Positions 25,017-34,571 of a DNA stretch of 64,000 bases are shown here, piece after piece (within the stretch, counting starts at the first letter, position 1; each line of letters starts with the position of its first letter). The notes beneath the pieces were generated by a model. That model had not been told where the DNA came from and did no database searches. It worked only from the letters and a program-made list of their open reading frames with translations. A program made the translations under genes and the position numbers. This stretch comes from Phytohabitans suffuscus (lineage in GTDB: Bacteria > Actinomycetota > Actinomycetes > Mycobacteriales > Micromonosporaceae): the NCBI RefSeq assembly GCF_011764565.1, contig NZ_AP022871.1, positions 124,001 to 188,000 of the forward strand, read 5' to 3'.

Positions 25017-26886
25017 TCGGCGACTCCGAGGTAGGCGGCGCGGACGCCGGACTGGGCGAACACCTCGGCGGGCGGCCCGTCCGCGATGACCCTGCCCGCG
25101 TCGAGCACGTACACGCGGTCGCAGGCCGAGGTGATCAGGAGCATGTTGTGGTCGACCAGCACCACGCCGATCTGCCGCTTGCTGAGCGACCGGATCGTGG
25201 CGGCGATCTCCTCCCGTTCGAACTCGGTCAGACCGGCGCCGGGCTCGTCGAGGAGGATGAAGGCGGGGTCGAGCATCAGGTTGCGGGCCACCTCGACGAG
25301 TCGCAGCACGCCGTACGGCTGGTCGGCGGCGCGGTGGCTGGCCCGCCCGGCCAGTGAGAAGTCCGCGAGCAGGCTGAGCGCGCGCTCGCGCGTCTCCCGC
25401 TCGATCCGCCGGTTCCTGGGCGAGTTGGCGACCTGCCGGATCCAGCCGGCTCCGCCGCGGGCGTCACCGCCGATCATGAGGTTTTCCAGCAGGGTGAGCT
25501 CGGGAATGACCTTGGGGCTCTGGAAGGTACGCCCCACGCCGCGCCGGACGACATCCTGCTGGCGCATCCCGAGCAGGCTGCCGCCGTCGAGCGTGAGGCT
25601 GCCACCGGCCACCCGGACGTCGCCGGTGATGGCGTTGAGCAGCGTGGTCTTGCCCGCGCCGTTGGGTCCGATCAGCCCGACGACCTCGCCGGTCCGCACC
25701 ACCATGCTGACGTCGTCGACGGCCACGGTGCCCCGAACGCCACCCGCAGGTCGCGTACCTCCAGGGCGCGCGGCGGGCCGGTGGGGACCGCGGCGACGGC
25801 CTCGATCGAGGTCGTGGGGTCGCCTTCGGACAGTTCCGGCTCGGGACCTCGGTGCCGTCCGCTGAGCCGGCGGACCACCCGGTCGACCGCCCCGGCGATC
25901 CCGCCGCGGGTCGCCAGCACCAGCACCAGTACGCCGATGCCGTAGATGAGGTCCTGCGCCTGGCTGGTGGCCAGCGACAGCTCGTCCATGACCACCAGTG
26001 CCAGGACGCCGAACAGCGGCCCGTAGAGGAAGCCGGCGCCGCCCAGGATCGTCGCCAGCAGCAGCGCGGCGAGCCGGTTGAAGTTGAAGGTCTCCAGCTC
26101 GATGACCATCTGGAAGTGCGCGAACAGCACGCCGGCGAGGCCGGCCATCGCACCGGCGAGGCCGAAGGCCAGCAGCCTCGTCGAGGCCGGGGAGACGCCC
26201 ACCGAGGCCAGCACGCGCGGGCCCTCGCGCAGGGCGACGAGCCGCCGGCCGACCCCCGACCGGTGGATGCGCCGCATCAGCTCGGCGACCAGACCGACCG
26301 CCACGGCGGTGAGCCAGTAGAACGCCGGCAGCCCGCCGATGAGGTCGGTGCCGAAGAACGAGGGGGACGGGATCAGGTAGATGCCGACCGTGCCGCCGGT
26401 GAACTCGTCCCACTGGCTCAGCACCTCGGCCAGCGCGAGCGCGAAGGCGAGCGTCTGGATCGCCAGGAACAGCTCGTTGAGCGTACTGCTGGGCAGCGCG
26501 ATGAGCACGGACAGCGCGGCGGTGACCAGGATCGCCACGAGGGTGGCCAGCCAGAACGACATGCCGAACCTGACCTCGAGCCAGACGCTCGTGAAGGCGC
26601 CGAGCCCGTAGGTGATGATGATCGACAGGTTGAAGATGCCGCCGTACCCGTAGATCAGGTTGAAGCTCGCCGTCAGGATGTACGCGATCGCGGCCGCGGT
26701 GGCCAGGTGCAGGTAGTACTCGTTGCCCGAGGTGGCCAGCCCGACCACGAGGAGGATCAGCGGCGGGCCGACGACGTGCGCCCACGAGCGCGGGATCCCC
26801 GCCCGCCCGCCGCCGCGCTTGACCGTGCGCGGGCGCCGCAGCCGCGGCGCCAGGTCGGCTTCGGACTCGTTCACTGTCGAGCTCAT
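25013..26886 (-). CDS. LivM permease fused to LivG ATPase, one frameshift
   Basis: The ATG giving MSSTVNESEADLAPR starts a LivM-type permease with about ten hydrophobic helices (GPPLILLVVGLAT, TASFNLIYGYGGIFNLS, GLAGAMAGLAGVLFAHF). This is followed without a stop by a linker and a LivG-type ATPase (Walker A GPNGAGKTT, GVGRTFQSPKV, ILLDEPGAGL, VDHNMLLI). The frame breaks at the run 25731-25734 in VAFGG; one added base joins the halves into about 624 residues. Fusion of the permease and ATPase is common in actinomycete importers. Its start overlaps the stop of a mini-element ORF rather than that of LivH itself. Confidence 0.88.
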
Positions 26887-26966
26887 GCCCGTCCTCGCTT
26901 CGCCGCGGGCGGGCATGAGGCACCGCGCACGCTGTACTCGATGATTCGCTCGCTTCGCTCGCTCAT
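26883..26966 (-). repeat. MIRU-like mini-element inserted in the LivH/LivM ATGA junction
   Basis: This 84-base element is itself a 27-codon frame, MSERSERIIEYSVRG and on to KRGRA. Its ATG overlaps the LivH stop (ATGA) and its TGA overlaps the LivM start (ATGA). It contains the GAGCGAAGCGAGCGAA motif common in actinomycete intergenic repeats. Entering exactly at a translational-coupling overlap and regenerating it on both sides is the behaviour described for mycobacterial MIRUs. A second such element is at 58846-58962. Confidence 0.7.
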
Positions 26967-27826
26967 ACCCGCTCCGCCGTTCCGCGGAAGGTGAAGAGGC
27001 CTTGCGGCCGCACCACGAGGACAAGGGAAAGGATCACGAACAGCGCCGTCAGGTGGTAGCCGGCCTGTAGGTACTCGTCGGTCAGGGTCATGCCGATCCC
27101 CGCGATGAGCGCGCCGCCGACCGCCCCGAAGAGGCTGCCCAGCCCGCCGATCACGGCCCCGACCAGCGCGTAGACGAGCAGGGTCGGCGCGACGTCCACG
27201 GAGACGCTGGCCAGCGTGGCCTGGAACATCCCGCCGATGATCACGCAGACACCGGAGACGACCCAGGCCAGGACCTCGAACCGCCGGGCCCGGATGCCGT
27301 ACATGCCGGCCAGCTCGGGGTCGTGGGCCACGGCGGTCAGCGCGCGGCCGATCAGCGTGCGGTCGAACAGCAGGTAGAGCAGCCCCACCAGCAACGCCGC
27401 GAGAACGATGACCAGCAGCCGCTGCCGCGCCGTCTGGTAGTCCCCGATGGTCACCGACCCGGGAATCCACGGCTGGACTATCGAGGGTTCACCGCCGAAC
27501 CAGGTGCGGGTCAGGAAGGTGAGCAACAGGCCGAAGCCCAGCGTCGCGAGGGTGAGGCCGATCGCCGGCACTCCCTGGCGCTGCGCGGGGTAGATGGCGA
27601 TCAGGTAGCACACGGCGCCGAGGACGGCACCGGCCAGCAGCGTCGCCACGACACCGAGGAGCGCGTTCGACGCGCCCCAGGTGGCACAGGCGGCGCCGGC
27701 GAAGACGCAGAACCCGCCGGTCCCGAAGTTCACCACTCCGCTGACCCGGAACAGCAGGCTCACCGAGATAACAAGGGGAACCAGCACCGCTGTCATGGAC
27801 AGCGCGGTAATGGCCAGTGAGATCAC
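26963..27826 (-). CDS. livH: ABC transporter permease, LivH type
   Basis: The 287-residue integral membrane protein has about eight hydrophobic helices and LivH signatures such as LFRVSGVVNFGTGGFCVFAGA, LIGRALTAVAHDPELAGMYG and YALVGAVIGGLGSLFGA. It pairs with the LivM half of the fusion downstream to form the membrane pore. It is the first transporter gene and is divergent from a double-TetR regulator across a 265-base region. Its upstream region has a TATTGGTTAGTC element about 52-63 bases before the start, shared with other operons of this window, so it may be repressed by that regulator. Confidence 0.92.
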   Translation of the reverse strand: MISLAITALSMTAVLVPLVISVSLLFRVSGVVNFGTGGFCVFAGAACATWGASNALLGVVATLLAGAVLGAVCYLIAIYPAQRQGVPAIGLTLATLGFGLLLTFLTRTWFGGEPSIVQPWIPGSVTIGDYQTARQRLLVIVLAALLVGLLYLLFDRTLIGRALTAVAHDPELAGMYGIRARRFEVLAWVVSGVCVIIGGMFQATLASVSVDVAPTLLVYALVGAVIGGLGSLFGAVGGALIAGIGMTLTDEYLQAGYHLTALFVILSLVLVVRPQGLFTFRGTAERV

Positions 27827-28091
27827 TGCCGACCTCCTCGACGAGGCGTGGGGGCCTCTGTGGGCGATCCTTTACGTGACTAACCAATATGAGACTGACG
27901 TCACGCCGCCCCGACGTCAAGGGGGGTAGGCCGTCCCGGAAGCACTGGTCGCCTGACCGTAGCCGGAAACCTGAGTACCGTCTACCCGCCAATCACTTAA
28001 TCTGACTAAGCAGTTCGGCGCGGGACGGCCGCTCGAAGGAGGGACACCGGCGAGTAACGTAGGTCTGTTGAGCGTCCAGGAAAGGGGTCCG
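27827..28091. promoter_or_regulatory. Divergent control region between livH and the double-TetR gene
   Basis: It contains TATTGGTTAGTC (minus strand, 27878-27889), the 9-mer ATCACTTAA (27992-28000) also found upstream of the substrate-binding protein gene, and CTGACTAAGCAG at 28002-28013. GGAAAGGGG just before 28092 is the ribosome site of the regulator. These AT-rich sites stand out in GC-rich DNA and are good operator candidates. Confidence 0.5.
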
Positions 28092-29295
28092 ATGCCAGGG
28101 ACGTACGCCCCGCGCCGCCGCGGCCGGCCGCCCATCCCCGAGCGGCGCGACCAGGTCGTCCGCGCGGCCGCCCGGCTGTTCCAGCGGCGCGGCTACCCGA
28201 TGGTGGCGATGAAGGACGTCGCCGCCTCCCTCGGCATCACCGCCTCGGCGCTCTACCGCCACTGCGACAGCAAGAACGACCTGCTCCACGCCGCCATCAC
28301 CTCCGGCCTCGACGTCGTCGAGGAGGCGCTGCGGGAGGCCGGGGAGTCGCTCGACGACGCGTTGCGGGCGGCGGCGGGGGCGGCCGTCGCGCGGGAGGAC
28401 CTGTGGATCCTCGTCCGCCGGGAGCTGCGCCACCTGGCTCCCCGCAGCGCAAGGCGATCCGGCAGCGGCTCGCCGCGATCCTGGGCACGCTGCAGGAGCG
28501 GCTGGCGCACGAGCGCCCCGGCTCGACCCTGACGCCCGGGAGTTCGCCGCGCGGTCGGCCCTGGCCACCCTGGCCGTGCCGTCGCAGTTCGGGTACCGGT
28601 TCAACCCCAAGGTCCTGGAGACCACCATGGGCGACGTCGCCATCGACGTGGCCAACCTCGACGCCGGCGACGACCGCCCGGTCCCCGACGTCCTGCCCAA
28701 GAAGCCCTTCGACGGCGCGCTCTCCCGCCGCGAGGAGCTGCTGGGCCTGGCCGCCCGCCTGTTCGCCGAGCGCGGCTACCAGGAGGTCAGCCTCATCGAC
28801 ATCGGCTCGGCCGCCGGGATGGCCGGCCCCAGCCTCTACCACCACTTCAGCAGCAAGATCGACGTCCTCGTCGGCGTGCTGCGCCGGGCCGCGGAGTGGA
28901 TCGAGCTGGACCTCCACTCCGCGCTGACCACCCACGACGACCCGGTCCGCGTCCTGCGCCAGCTCGTGGCCGACCACGTCGACCTGGCCCTCAACCACTG
29001 GGACCTGTTCCGCGTCTACCAGAACGAGTCCATCCAGCTCCCGCCCGACGAGCACAGCTGGATCACCGGCTCGCACAAGGCGTTCATGGAACGCTGGATC
29101 CAGCTCACCCGGACCGCCCGCCCCGACTACACCGAGACCCAGGCCCGCGTGCGCGTGTTCTCCGCGCTCTGCATCATCAACGACCTGGCCGGCTCAGCCC
29201 ACATGCGGGTCCATCCCGCCTTCCGCGTACGCCTGGAGCACACCGCCTTCGGCTGCATCGGCGTCACCCCCGACCCCGCACGCCCAAAGGTCTAG
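28092..29295 (+). CDS. Double-TetR transcriptional regulator, two frameshifts
   Basis: The gene encodes two complete TetR modules in one chain. The first has RDQVVRAAARLFQRRGY and ITASALYRHCDSKNDLLHAA, the second ELLGLAARLFAERGYQEV and AGPSLYHHFSSKIDVLVG. Between them the frame slips at the C-run 28440-28443 and near 28521; one added base at each gives about 401 residues, equal to the intact paralogue at 36366-37577. Two DNA-binding domains in one polypeptide would form an intramolecular dimer with asymmetric half-site recognition. It is divergent from livH and probably controls the importer and neighbouring catabolic genes. The breaks are probably sequencing errors. Confidence 0.85.
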
Positions 29296-29362
29296 CAAGC
29301 CTTCCTGCTCAAGCTTCGCGTCCCTCGCCCTCGAAACCTGAAGTCCCCGAGACAAGAGACGT

Positions 29363-29420
29363 GGGCTACCGCGACCTTCGTCGTGGTCCCGACCGCCGCT
29401 CCCGCGGCCTCACCGTCCGC
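29363..29420 (+). repeat. 58-base dispersed repeat, copy 1
   Basis: It begins GGGCTACCGCGACCTTCGTC and ends GCGGCCTCACCGTCCGC. Copies 2, 3 and 4 lie at 39197-39254, 39921-39979 and, inverted, 40129-40196. This copy sits 68 bases after the double-TetR stop. Confidence 0.8.
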
Positions 29421-29480
29421 CGCTGGTCACGCTCACCCATTCCCTGCCCAACGGCAGAAATCCCGCGCCGCACCCGCACC

Positions 29481-29609
29481 CGGGACCGGGACCGGGACCG
29501 GGACCGGGACCGGAACCGGGACCGGAACCGGCCCGGGTGGAGCTTGGCCGGGTGGAGCTTGGCCGGGTGGAGCTTGGCCGGGTGGAGCTTGGCCGGGTGG
29601 AGCTTGGCC
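29481..29609. repeat. Two adjacent tandem arrays (6-base and 15-base units)
   Basis: From 29481 to about 29531 the hexamer CGGGAC (variant CGGAAC) repeats roughly eight times. From 29535 to 29609 the 15-mer GGGTGGAGCTTGGCC repeats five times exactly. Open frames across it would give Pro-Gly-Gly-Ala-Trp or Gly-Trp-Ser-Leu-Ala repeats, but no start, ribosome site or homologous gene supports translation. Confidence 0.8.
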
Positions 29610-30489
29610 GGGCGCGGCCCGCCCCGGACCGGCCGTCTCCCCCGCGGAAGCTACGCAATGCCGCCCACCCTCGGAGGAGCCTGCCGCACTGAGCGCGCCC
29701 CGAAGGCTCGGCGGCGGCCGCTGGGGTCAGCGCGCCCAGCGGCGGACGGGTGAGACCGCGGGAGATGCCGATCCGTGGACCCAGCCGCTTCTGATGGCCG
29801 GAGTCGCGACCCGGCGGTCTGAAGAGACGAAAACGGGATCTTCGAACGGAGCACTCTCCCACTGATGGCGGTGCGCGTCCATGGGTGCCGCGCGAATTCG
29901 CTGCCGCGTGTTTGCCGAACCGCGTCGGGTGGCGCGGATATCGCTTGTGGTCAGCGTCTTCAGATTTTGGCGGACACGCTGTCGGTCGATTATGCGGCCG
30001 GCGGTTTCGTTTCCGAATGCCCGTCCGAATGCCTGGTGTTGTGGCTCTGGCGTGGTTGCCCGGCTCGGCGGCATCGTTGGCGGCAGCAGGGACGGCCGCC
30101 GGGGCGAGGCGAGGAGGGCTGGGTCGGGCGGGGCGAGCCGGCCCCGCTTCCAGCGGCGGATGCGGGACACCGGCACTCGCCGCCGGGCACCCTGTGGTTG
30201 GGATCGGCTGCTGCCGCCCAGCGCTCTGGCCGCCCGCGCGGCGAAGCTTGCGTGCGTGGCGCTGCGCCAATCCCCAAGCCCGGTGCCGCTCATGCACCCG
30301 GCGAAAGTCGTCGTGAGCGGGCGAATAATTGCGGCGCCTGGTCCGGTCGCGCAAGGCCGCCAACTCGATCCGGGTGAACAACTGAAGCTGCCGCACACCC
30401 TTCATTCTCCCCGCAACCCACCCCCTTTTTCCACACCGTCCCAACAATTGACCGCGCCAAATAGCTCCCGTCGTTTCGTGCCGACGGCC
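29610..30489. other. Non-coding stretch, no gene supported
   Basis: Open frames occur on both strands but none shows coherent domains, a ribosome site or consistent codon use. Base composition dips near 30300-30480 (AT-richer, TTTTTCC and AATTATT-like runs) where imported DNA may begin. I see no RNA gene. Confidence 0.5.
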
Positions 30490-31208
30490 GTCCAGGACGC
30501 CAGTGGGCCCTGTCGTTGTCGGACCGGGTGTTGTTGGTCGCCGCCTACTGGCGTACCAACGTGACGATGCGGCAGATCGGGCCGCTGTTCGGGATCTCGC
30601 ATTCGGCCCGCGCACCGGGTCATCGACACCCTCGGCCCCCCGCTGCTGGCCTTGGCGCCAGCAGCGCGTCGTAGCCCGGATCAGGTCACGATCGTGGACG
30701 GCACGCTGGTCCCGACCCGGGACCACCGCCTTGCGGCGCCGTCGAAGAACTACCGCTACAGCGCGAACCTGCAGCTCGCGATCGACGCGAACACCCGCCC
30801 CGTCGTCGCGTTGGGTAATCCGCAACCAGGCAACCGCAACGACACGATCGTCTACCGCACCAGCGGCATCAACCAAAACCCGCCAGCGGCGTCACGATGC
30901 CGACGGCGCCCACCGCAGCAACCCAGAAGTGATCATCCCGCACCGCAAACCCCCTGACGGCACCGAACTACCGCAACGGAAACAAGACACCAACAAAGAC
31001 CCACCGCCACGTCCGCGCCCAAGCCGAACACGGCCCGGCCCGGACGAAGGAATGGAAAATCCTGCGCGACCACCGCCACGCCGGCAGCACATTGACCACC
31101 ACCGCTTCCGGCATCACCCGCAGGTACAACATCGTCACCGCAGGCCGACCACCGACCACCGACCACCGCACAGCCAACCCACCCACCGAGTTACGAGACA
31201 TCCCTTAG
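30490..31208 (+). pseudogene. Decayed IS5-family (DDE_Tnp_4-like) transposase
   Basis: Pieces in changing frames match one transposase. They are WALSLSDRVLLVAAYWRTN and MRQIGPLFGISHSA, then DQVTIVDGTLVPTRDHRL with the first catalytic Asp, NYRYSANLQLAIDA, DADGAHRSNPEVIIPHRKP with the second, and RAQAEHGPARTKEWKILRD with the Glu-bearing helix, ending at a TAG at 31206-31208. At least three frame changes and internal losses (around 30615, 30890 and 31008) interrupt it. I found no clear terminal inverted repeats. It is inactive and marks past insertion. Confidence 0.7.
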
Positions 31209-31649
31209 GTCGCTGGTCTGGGTGGAGACCTGGCCGAGGTTGTTCCTGCCTGTGGGCGGTCATCCCGAAGTTCCGCGCCTGCGGACAGCAAGCTGAAACC
31301 TCTCGCAGCACTTGCCGTCACGCCATCTAGGGCACAAGAACCGGTGCGGCAGCAACGATCCACGCGAGCCCAACAATCCCTCATCGATGTCGATGAGGAG
31401 TAACCACGTCGTCCGGTGGCAAGCCGACCCGCACCACAGGCGCGTCTCGCGCGCCGAGGAGCGGAAGCGGCGCGGCAGCGCACTTGGCTGGGCCGATCGT
31501 CCATCGATCAGCCTGGACGCGGCCCCCGGCCGACGATCAACGGTCACGTCACCTTCGGAAGCCGCGGCCGTCCGCCGATCCGGAGCCGGCGCGTCCGTCA
31601 GCTCGGAGACGCGCGTCCGCCGGTTCGGAAAATCTCATGTCCGCTAGCA

Positions 31650-31755
31650 GCGCCCGACGCGTGGGATCCGGCCTCACCCGAGGCGGCGCCGGACGTGCGC
31701 GTGCGGCGCGGCAAGGCGGCGATCCCGGACCAGATCGGACATCGCGAGAAGTGAC
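31650..31755 (+). pseudogene. IS transposase fragment
   Basis: The short in-frame stretch RRGKAAIPDQIGHREK, ending at a TGA near 31753, resembles the region RRRGIKAAIP-x-DQ-x-x-HR of actinobacterial IS5-family transposases. Nothing else of that gene is recognisable next to it. The call rests on this short similarity. Confidence 0.35.
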
Positions 31756-31859
31756 GGCTGGCCCTGGACATGACCGACGAGGTGAGCGGATGGCAGCTAC
31801 GGCCGCGCTGATCGTCGCCGGCGCCGCGAAGACACAGCGGACCGCACCGCCATACAACG

Positions 31860-32005
31860 GGGCGGGAGGCGCTGTCCCGCGTCCGGGCGGCGGGCTAGCA
31901 CCGCATGCGGTGACCCATCTGACCGCGGACAAGGCTTACGGCTCGAAGGCCAACCGGCGTTCGTCGCGGGGCCGCGGCATCGCGCACACCATCGGCGAAA
32001 CGTGA
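31860..32005 (+). pseudogene. IS5-like transposase fragment
   Basis: The frame ending at 32005 contains VPRPGGGLAPHAVTHLTADK, then AYGSKANRR and GRGIAHTIGE. This corresponds to the DKAYSSRANRxYLRRRGIxxTIPE block of IS5-family transposases, including the second catalytic Asp. The gene is cut on both sides. Together with the fragments upstream it shows repeated insertion and decay here. Confidence 0.5.
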
Positions 32006-32061
32006 TGGTGTGCGGGCGAGCCGCGCCCGCGGGCGACCGCGCGGTGGGTGGCCACCGGATC

Positions 32062-33618
32062 TCAACGTGGCTTCGGCCGGGATTCCTGTGGGGTCGAGGT
32101 GGTCATGCCCTCGCGGAGGACGCGCTTGAGGATCTTGCCGGAGGGGTTGCGGGGGACCGGGCCGAAGATGAGCTCGCGCGGCAGCTTGTAGTCGGCGATG
32201 AGCTCGGCGCAGTGCGCGCGCAGCTCGTCCAGGGTCAGTGCCTGACCGCCGGCCAGGGTGACGCAGGCGGCCACCGTTTCCCCGTACACCGGATCGGGGC
32301 GCCCGACCACCGCGCAGTCCGCCACGGACGGATGGCTGGCCACGGCGTTTTCGACCTCGACGCAGTAGATGTTGCGGCCGCCGCTGATGATCATGTCCTT
32401 GAGGCGGTCGACGATGGTCATCGCGCCGTCCGGGTCGAGGCGGGCCAGGTCGCCGGTGCGCAGCCAGCCGTCGAGGAACGCCTCCTCGGTCGCGGCCGGG
32501 TTGCGCCAGTAGCCCTTCATCACCGTCTCGCCCGCGAGCAGGACCTCGCCGACCTCGCCGGGGGCGACGTCCTTGCCGGCCGCGTCTACCACGCGCACGC
32601 GCATCAGCGGGAACGCCCGGTAGCCGGTCACCTCGGGGCGCCGGACCGCCTCCAGCGGGCTGGAGAAGAAGCCGCTGGGTCCGGCCTCGGTCGGGCCGTA
32701 GCAGGAGAAGAGCCGGACGCCGGCGAACGTCTCCTGCAGCCGCGCGGCCACCTCGGGCGGCATGGGGGCGGCGCCGTAGATCGACGAGCGCCAGGCCGAC
32801 AGGTCGCGGGGGCGCTTCAGGTACTCGGCCAGCAGCATCTGGTACATCGTGGGGACGCCGAAGAAGATGGTGGTGCGCTCGCGCTCCATCGTGTCGAGGA
32901 CCGTCGCGGCGTCGAAGTGGGACAGGATCACATGGGTGGCGCCGACGAGCACGCCCGGGATCAGCATCATCGTCATCTCCCCCGAGTGGTACAGCGGGGC
33001 GACGTGCACGAGTGACGCGCCTTCGGTCATGCCGATGGTGCCGATCGGGATGGTGACGCCGGTCCACACCAGACGGTGGTGGTCCATCAGCACGCCCTTG
33101 GCGAACCCGGTCGTGCCGCTCGTGTAGAGGATCATGGCGTCGTCCCGCTCGGTCACGGTCGACGGCGCCCGCTCCGCGCTGCGCCCGACCGCCTCGGCGA
33201 GCAGGTCGGGGTGCCCGTCGGCGGCACCGAGGCAGAGCAGGGCCGGCGCGTCCGCGTCGAGCTGCCCGGTCGCCGCCGTCGCCACCTGGACCAGGGCCGG
33301 GTCGACGACCAGTACGCGGGCACCGCTGTCACGCAGGATGTGCGCGACCTCGGGCGGCGCGGACCGCGGGTTGACCGGTACGAAGATGGCGCCGAGCTTG
33401 GCCGTCGCGAACAGCGCGTACACGAAGCCGGGCGTGTTGACCCCCATCACGGCGCACCGCTCGCCGGCGCCGAGACCGGCCTCGGCGAGCACCGAGGCGA
33501 CCCGGTTGACCGTCGCGTCCAGCTCCGCGTACGTCTGCCGCAGGTCTCCGAACACCAGCGCGGTCCGCTCGGGCACCCGCTCCGCCGCGTTCTCCAGCGC
33601 GCTCGCCAACGTCACCAT
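32062..33618 (-). CDS. Acyl-CoA synthetase (AMP-forming)
   Basis: The intact 518-residue enzyme has LYTSGTTGFAKGVLM, YGPTEAGPSG, GWLRTGDLARLDPDG, VDRLKDMIISGGRNIYCVEVE and the A10 lysine in RNPSGKILKRVL. It belongs to the fatty-acid/aromatic-acid CoA ligase clade (FadD-like). It stands alone on the minus strand, divergent from a crotonase gene across 185 bases. Near 33655-33666 the minus strand reads CTATGGTTCATC, a weaker version of the shared TGGTTA operator. The substrate is unknown. Confidence 0.92.
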   Translation of the reverse strand: MVTLASALENAAERVPERTALVFGDLRQTYAELDATVNRVASVLAEAGLGAGERCAVMGVNTPGFVYALFATAKLGAIFVPVNPRSAPPEVAHILRDSGARVLVVDPALVQVATAATGQLDADAPALLCLGAADGHPDLLAEAVGRSAERAPSTVTERDDAMILYTSGTTGFAKGVLMDHHRLVWTGVTIPIGTIGMTEGASLVHVAPLYHSGEMTMMLIPGVLVGATHVILSHFDAATVLDTMERERTTIFFGVPTMYQMLLAEYLKRPRDLSAWRSSIYGAAPMPPEVAARLQETFAGVRLFSCYGPTEAGPSGFFSSPLEAVRRPEVTGYRAFPLMRVRVVDAAGKDVAPGEVGEVLLAGETVMKGYWRNPAATEEAFLDGWLRTGDLARLDPDGAMTIVDRLKDMIISGGRNIYCVEVENAVASHPSVADCAVVGRPDPVYGETVAACVTLAGGQALTLDELRAHCAELIADYKLPRELIFGPVPRNPSGKILKRVLREGMTTSTPQESRPKPR

Positions 33619-33803
33619 GGTCGCCTCCCTGTGCCGCTTAGCAGCCTAGTGACGATGAACCATAGCCGCCCTGAGCTAGCGAAACAACGCTGGGATTGAC
33701 GATCCTTCGGAACTTTTGGTTCGATGGACTCCACCAAGCGGTCGTTCACATATTTCCCCCGGCGGCGCGCCGGCGGGGGCACGTTCCGCGACGAAGGGGT
33801 CCC

Positions 33804-34571
33804 ATGCCACAGTTCACCCAGATCAAGACCTCGGTACAGAACGGCGTCGGAAGGATCACCTTCGACCGGCTCGACCGCCGCAACGCGCTCAGCATCGAGC
33901 TGTTCACCGACCTGAGCGACTGCCTCGACGCCTGGCGGGACGACGACGGTGTGGCCTGCGTAGTCCTCACCGGCGGCGAGGACGTCTTCTGCGCCGGCCT
34001 CGACCTCGCGTTGCAGTCCGTCTTCGACGACAAGAGCAAGCGCGCGGCGTACTCGAAGGCGTGTCTGCGGGCCTACGGCACGCTGCTGGACTACCCGAAG
34101 CCGACCGTCGCCGCGGTGGCCGGGCCGGCCCTGGGCGGGGGTTGCGACATCGCCGTCTTCTGCGACATCCGGATCGGCGCGACCAACGCCGTCATGGGCT
34201 ACCCGCAGATCAAGATGGGGCTCACGCCGTACTTCTCGCCGCTGTGGCGCATCGTCGGGCTCAGCCAGGCCAAGCTGCTCACGTTCTCCGGTGACAAGAT
34301 CGACGCCGCGGAGGCCCTGCGGATCGGGCTGCTCGACCGGCTCGTCGAGGCCGGCACGGTGGTGAAGGCCGCGACCGGCCTGGCGGAGTCGATCGCCGAG
34401 ACGACGGTGGAGTCCGCCATGAACAACAAGGAGATGGCGCTGCGGGCACCGGCGATGGACCCGATCTCGGCGCTGACCTACGAGACGCTCGCCTACCGGG
34501 AGATCATCTGGCACCCGGAGGTCGTCGGCCGCATCGGCGCCGCGTACGACCGGATCCGCTCAGCCCCCTGA
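33804..34571 (+). CDS. Enoyl-CoA hydratase/isomerase (crotonase family)
   Basis: The start is the ATG giving MPQFTQIKTSVQNGVGRITF, behind GAAGGGG. The 255-residue protein has the crotonase fold with FCAGLDLALQS near residue 65 and VAGPALGGGCDIAVFCDIR near 108, the oxyanion-hole segments that polarise the thioester. The two catalytic glutamates of true hydratases are not obvious; the second loop reads YPQIKMGLTPYF, so isomerase, dehalogenase or C-C hydrolase chemistry is possible. Its stop overlaps the convergent 221-residue gene by 12 bases. Confidence 0.88.
   Translation: MPQFTQIKTSVQNGVGRITFDRLDRRNALSIELFTDLSDCLDAWRDDDGVACVVLTGGEDVFCAGLDLALQSVFDDKSKRAAYSKACLRAYGTLLDYPKPTVAAVAGPALGGGCDIAVFCDIRIGATNAVMGYPQIKMGLTPYFSPLWRIVGLSQAKLLTFSGDKIDAAEALRIGLLDRLVEAGTVVKAATGLAESIAETTVESAMNNKEMALRAPAMDPISALTYETLAYREIIWHPEVVGRIGAAYDRIRSAP

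Noticed and set aside
26883..26966. Annotating the 27-codon frame as a real small protein of the transporter.
   Set aside because: Its sequence is of the interspersed-repeat type and its boundaries are the ATGA overlaps; a structural mini-element explains it better than a transporter subunit.
29383..29865. Open frame with PGGAW repeats that might be a repeat protein.
   Set aside because: It is produced by the 15-base and 6-base tandem arrays, has no plausible start signal, and both strands are equally open.
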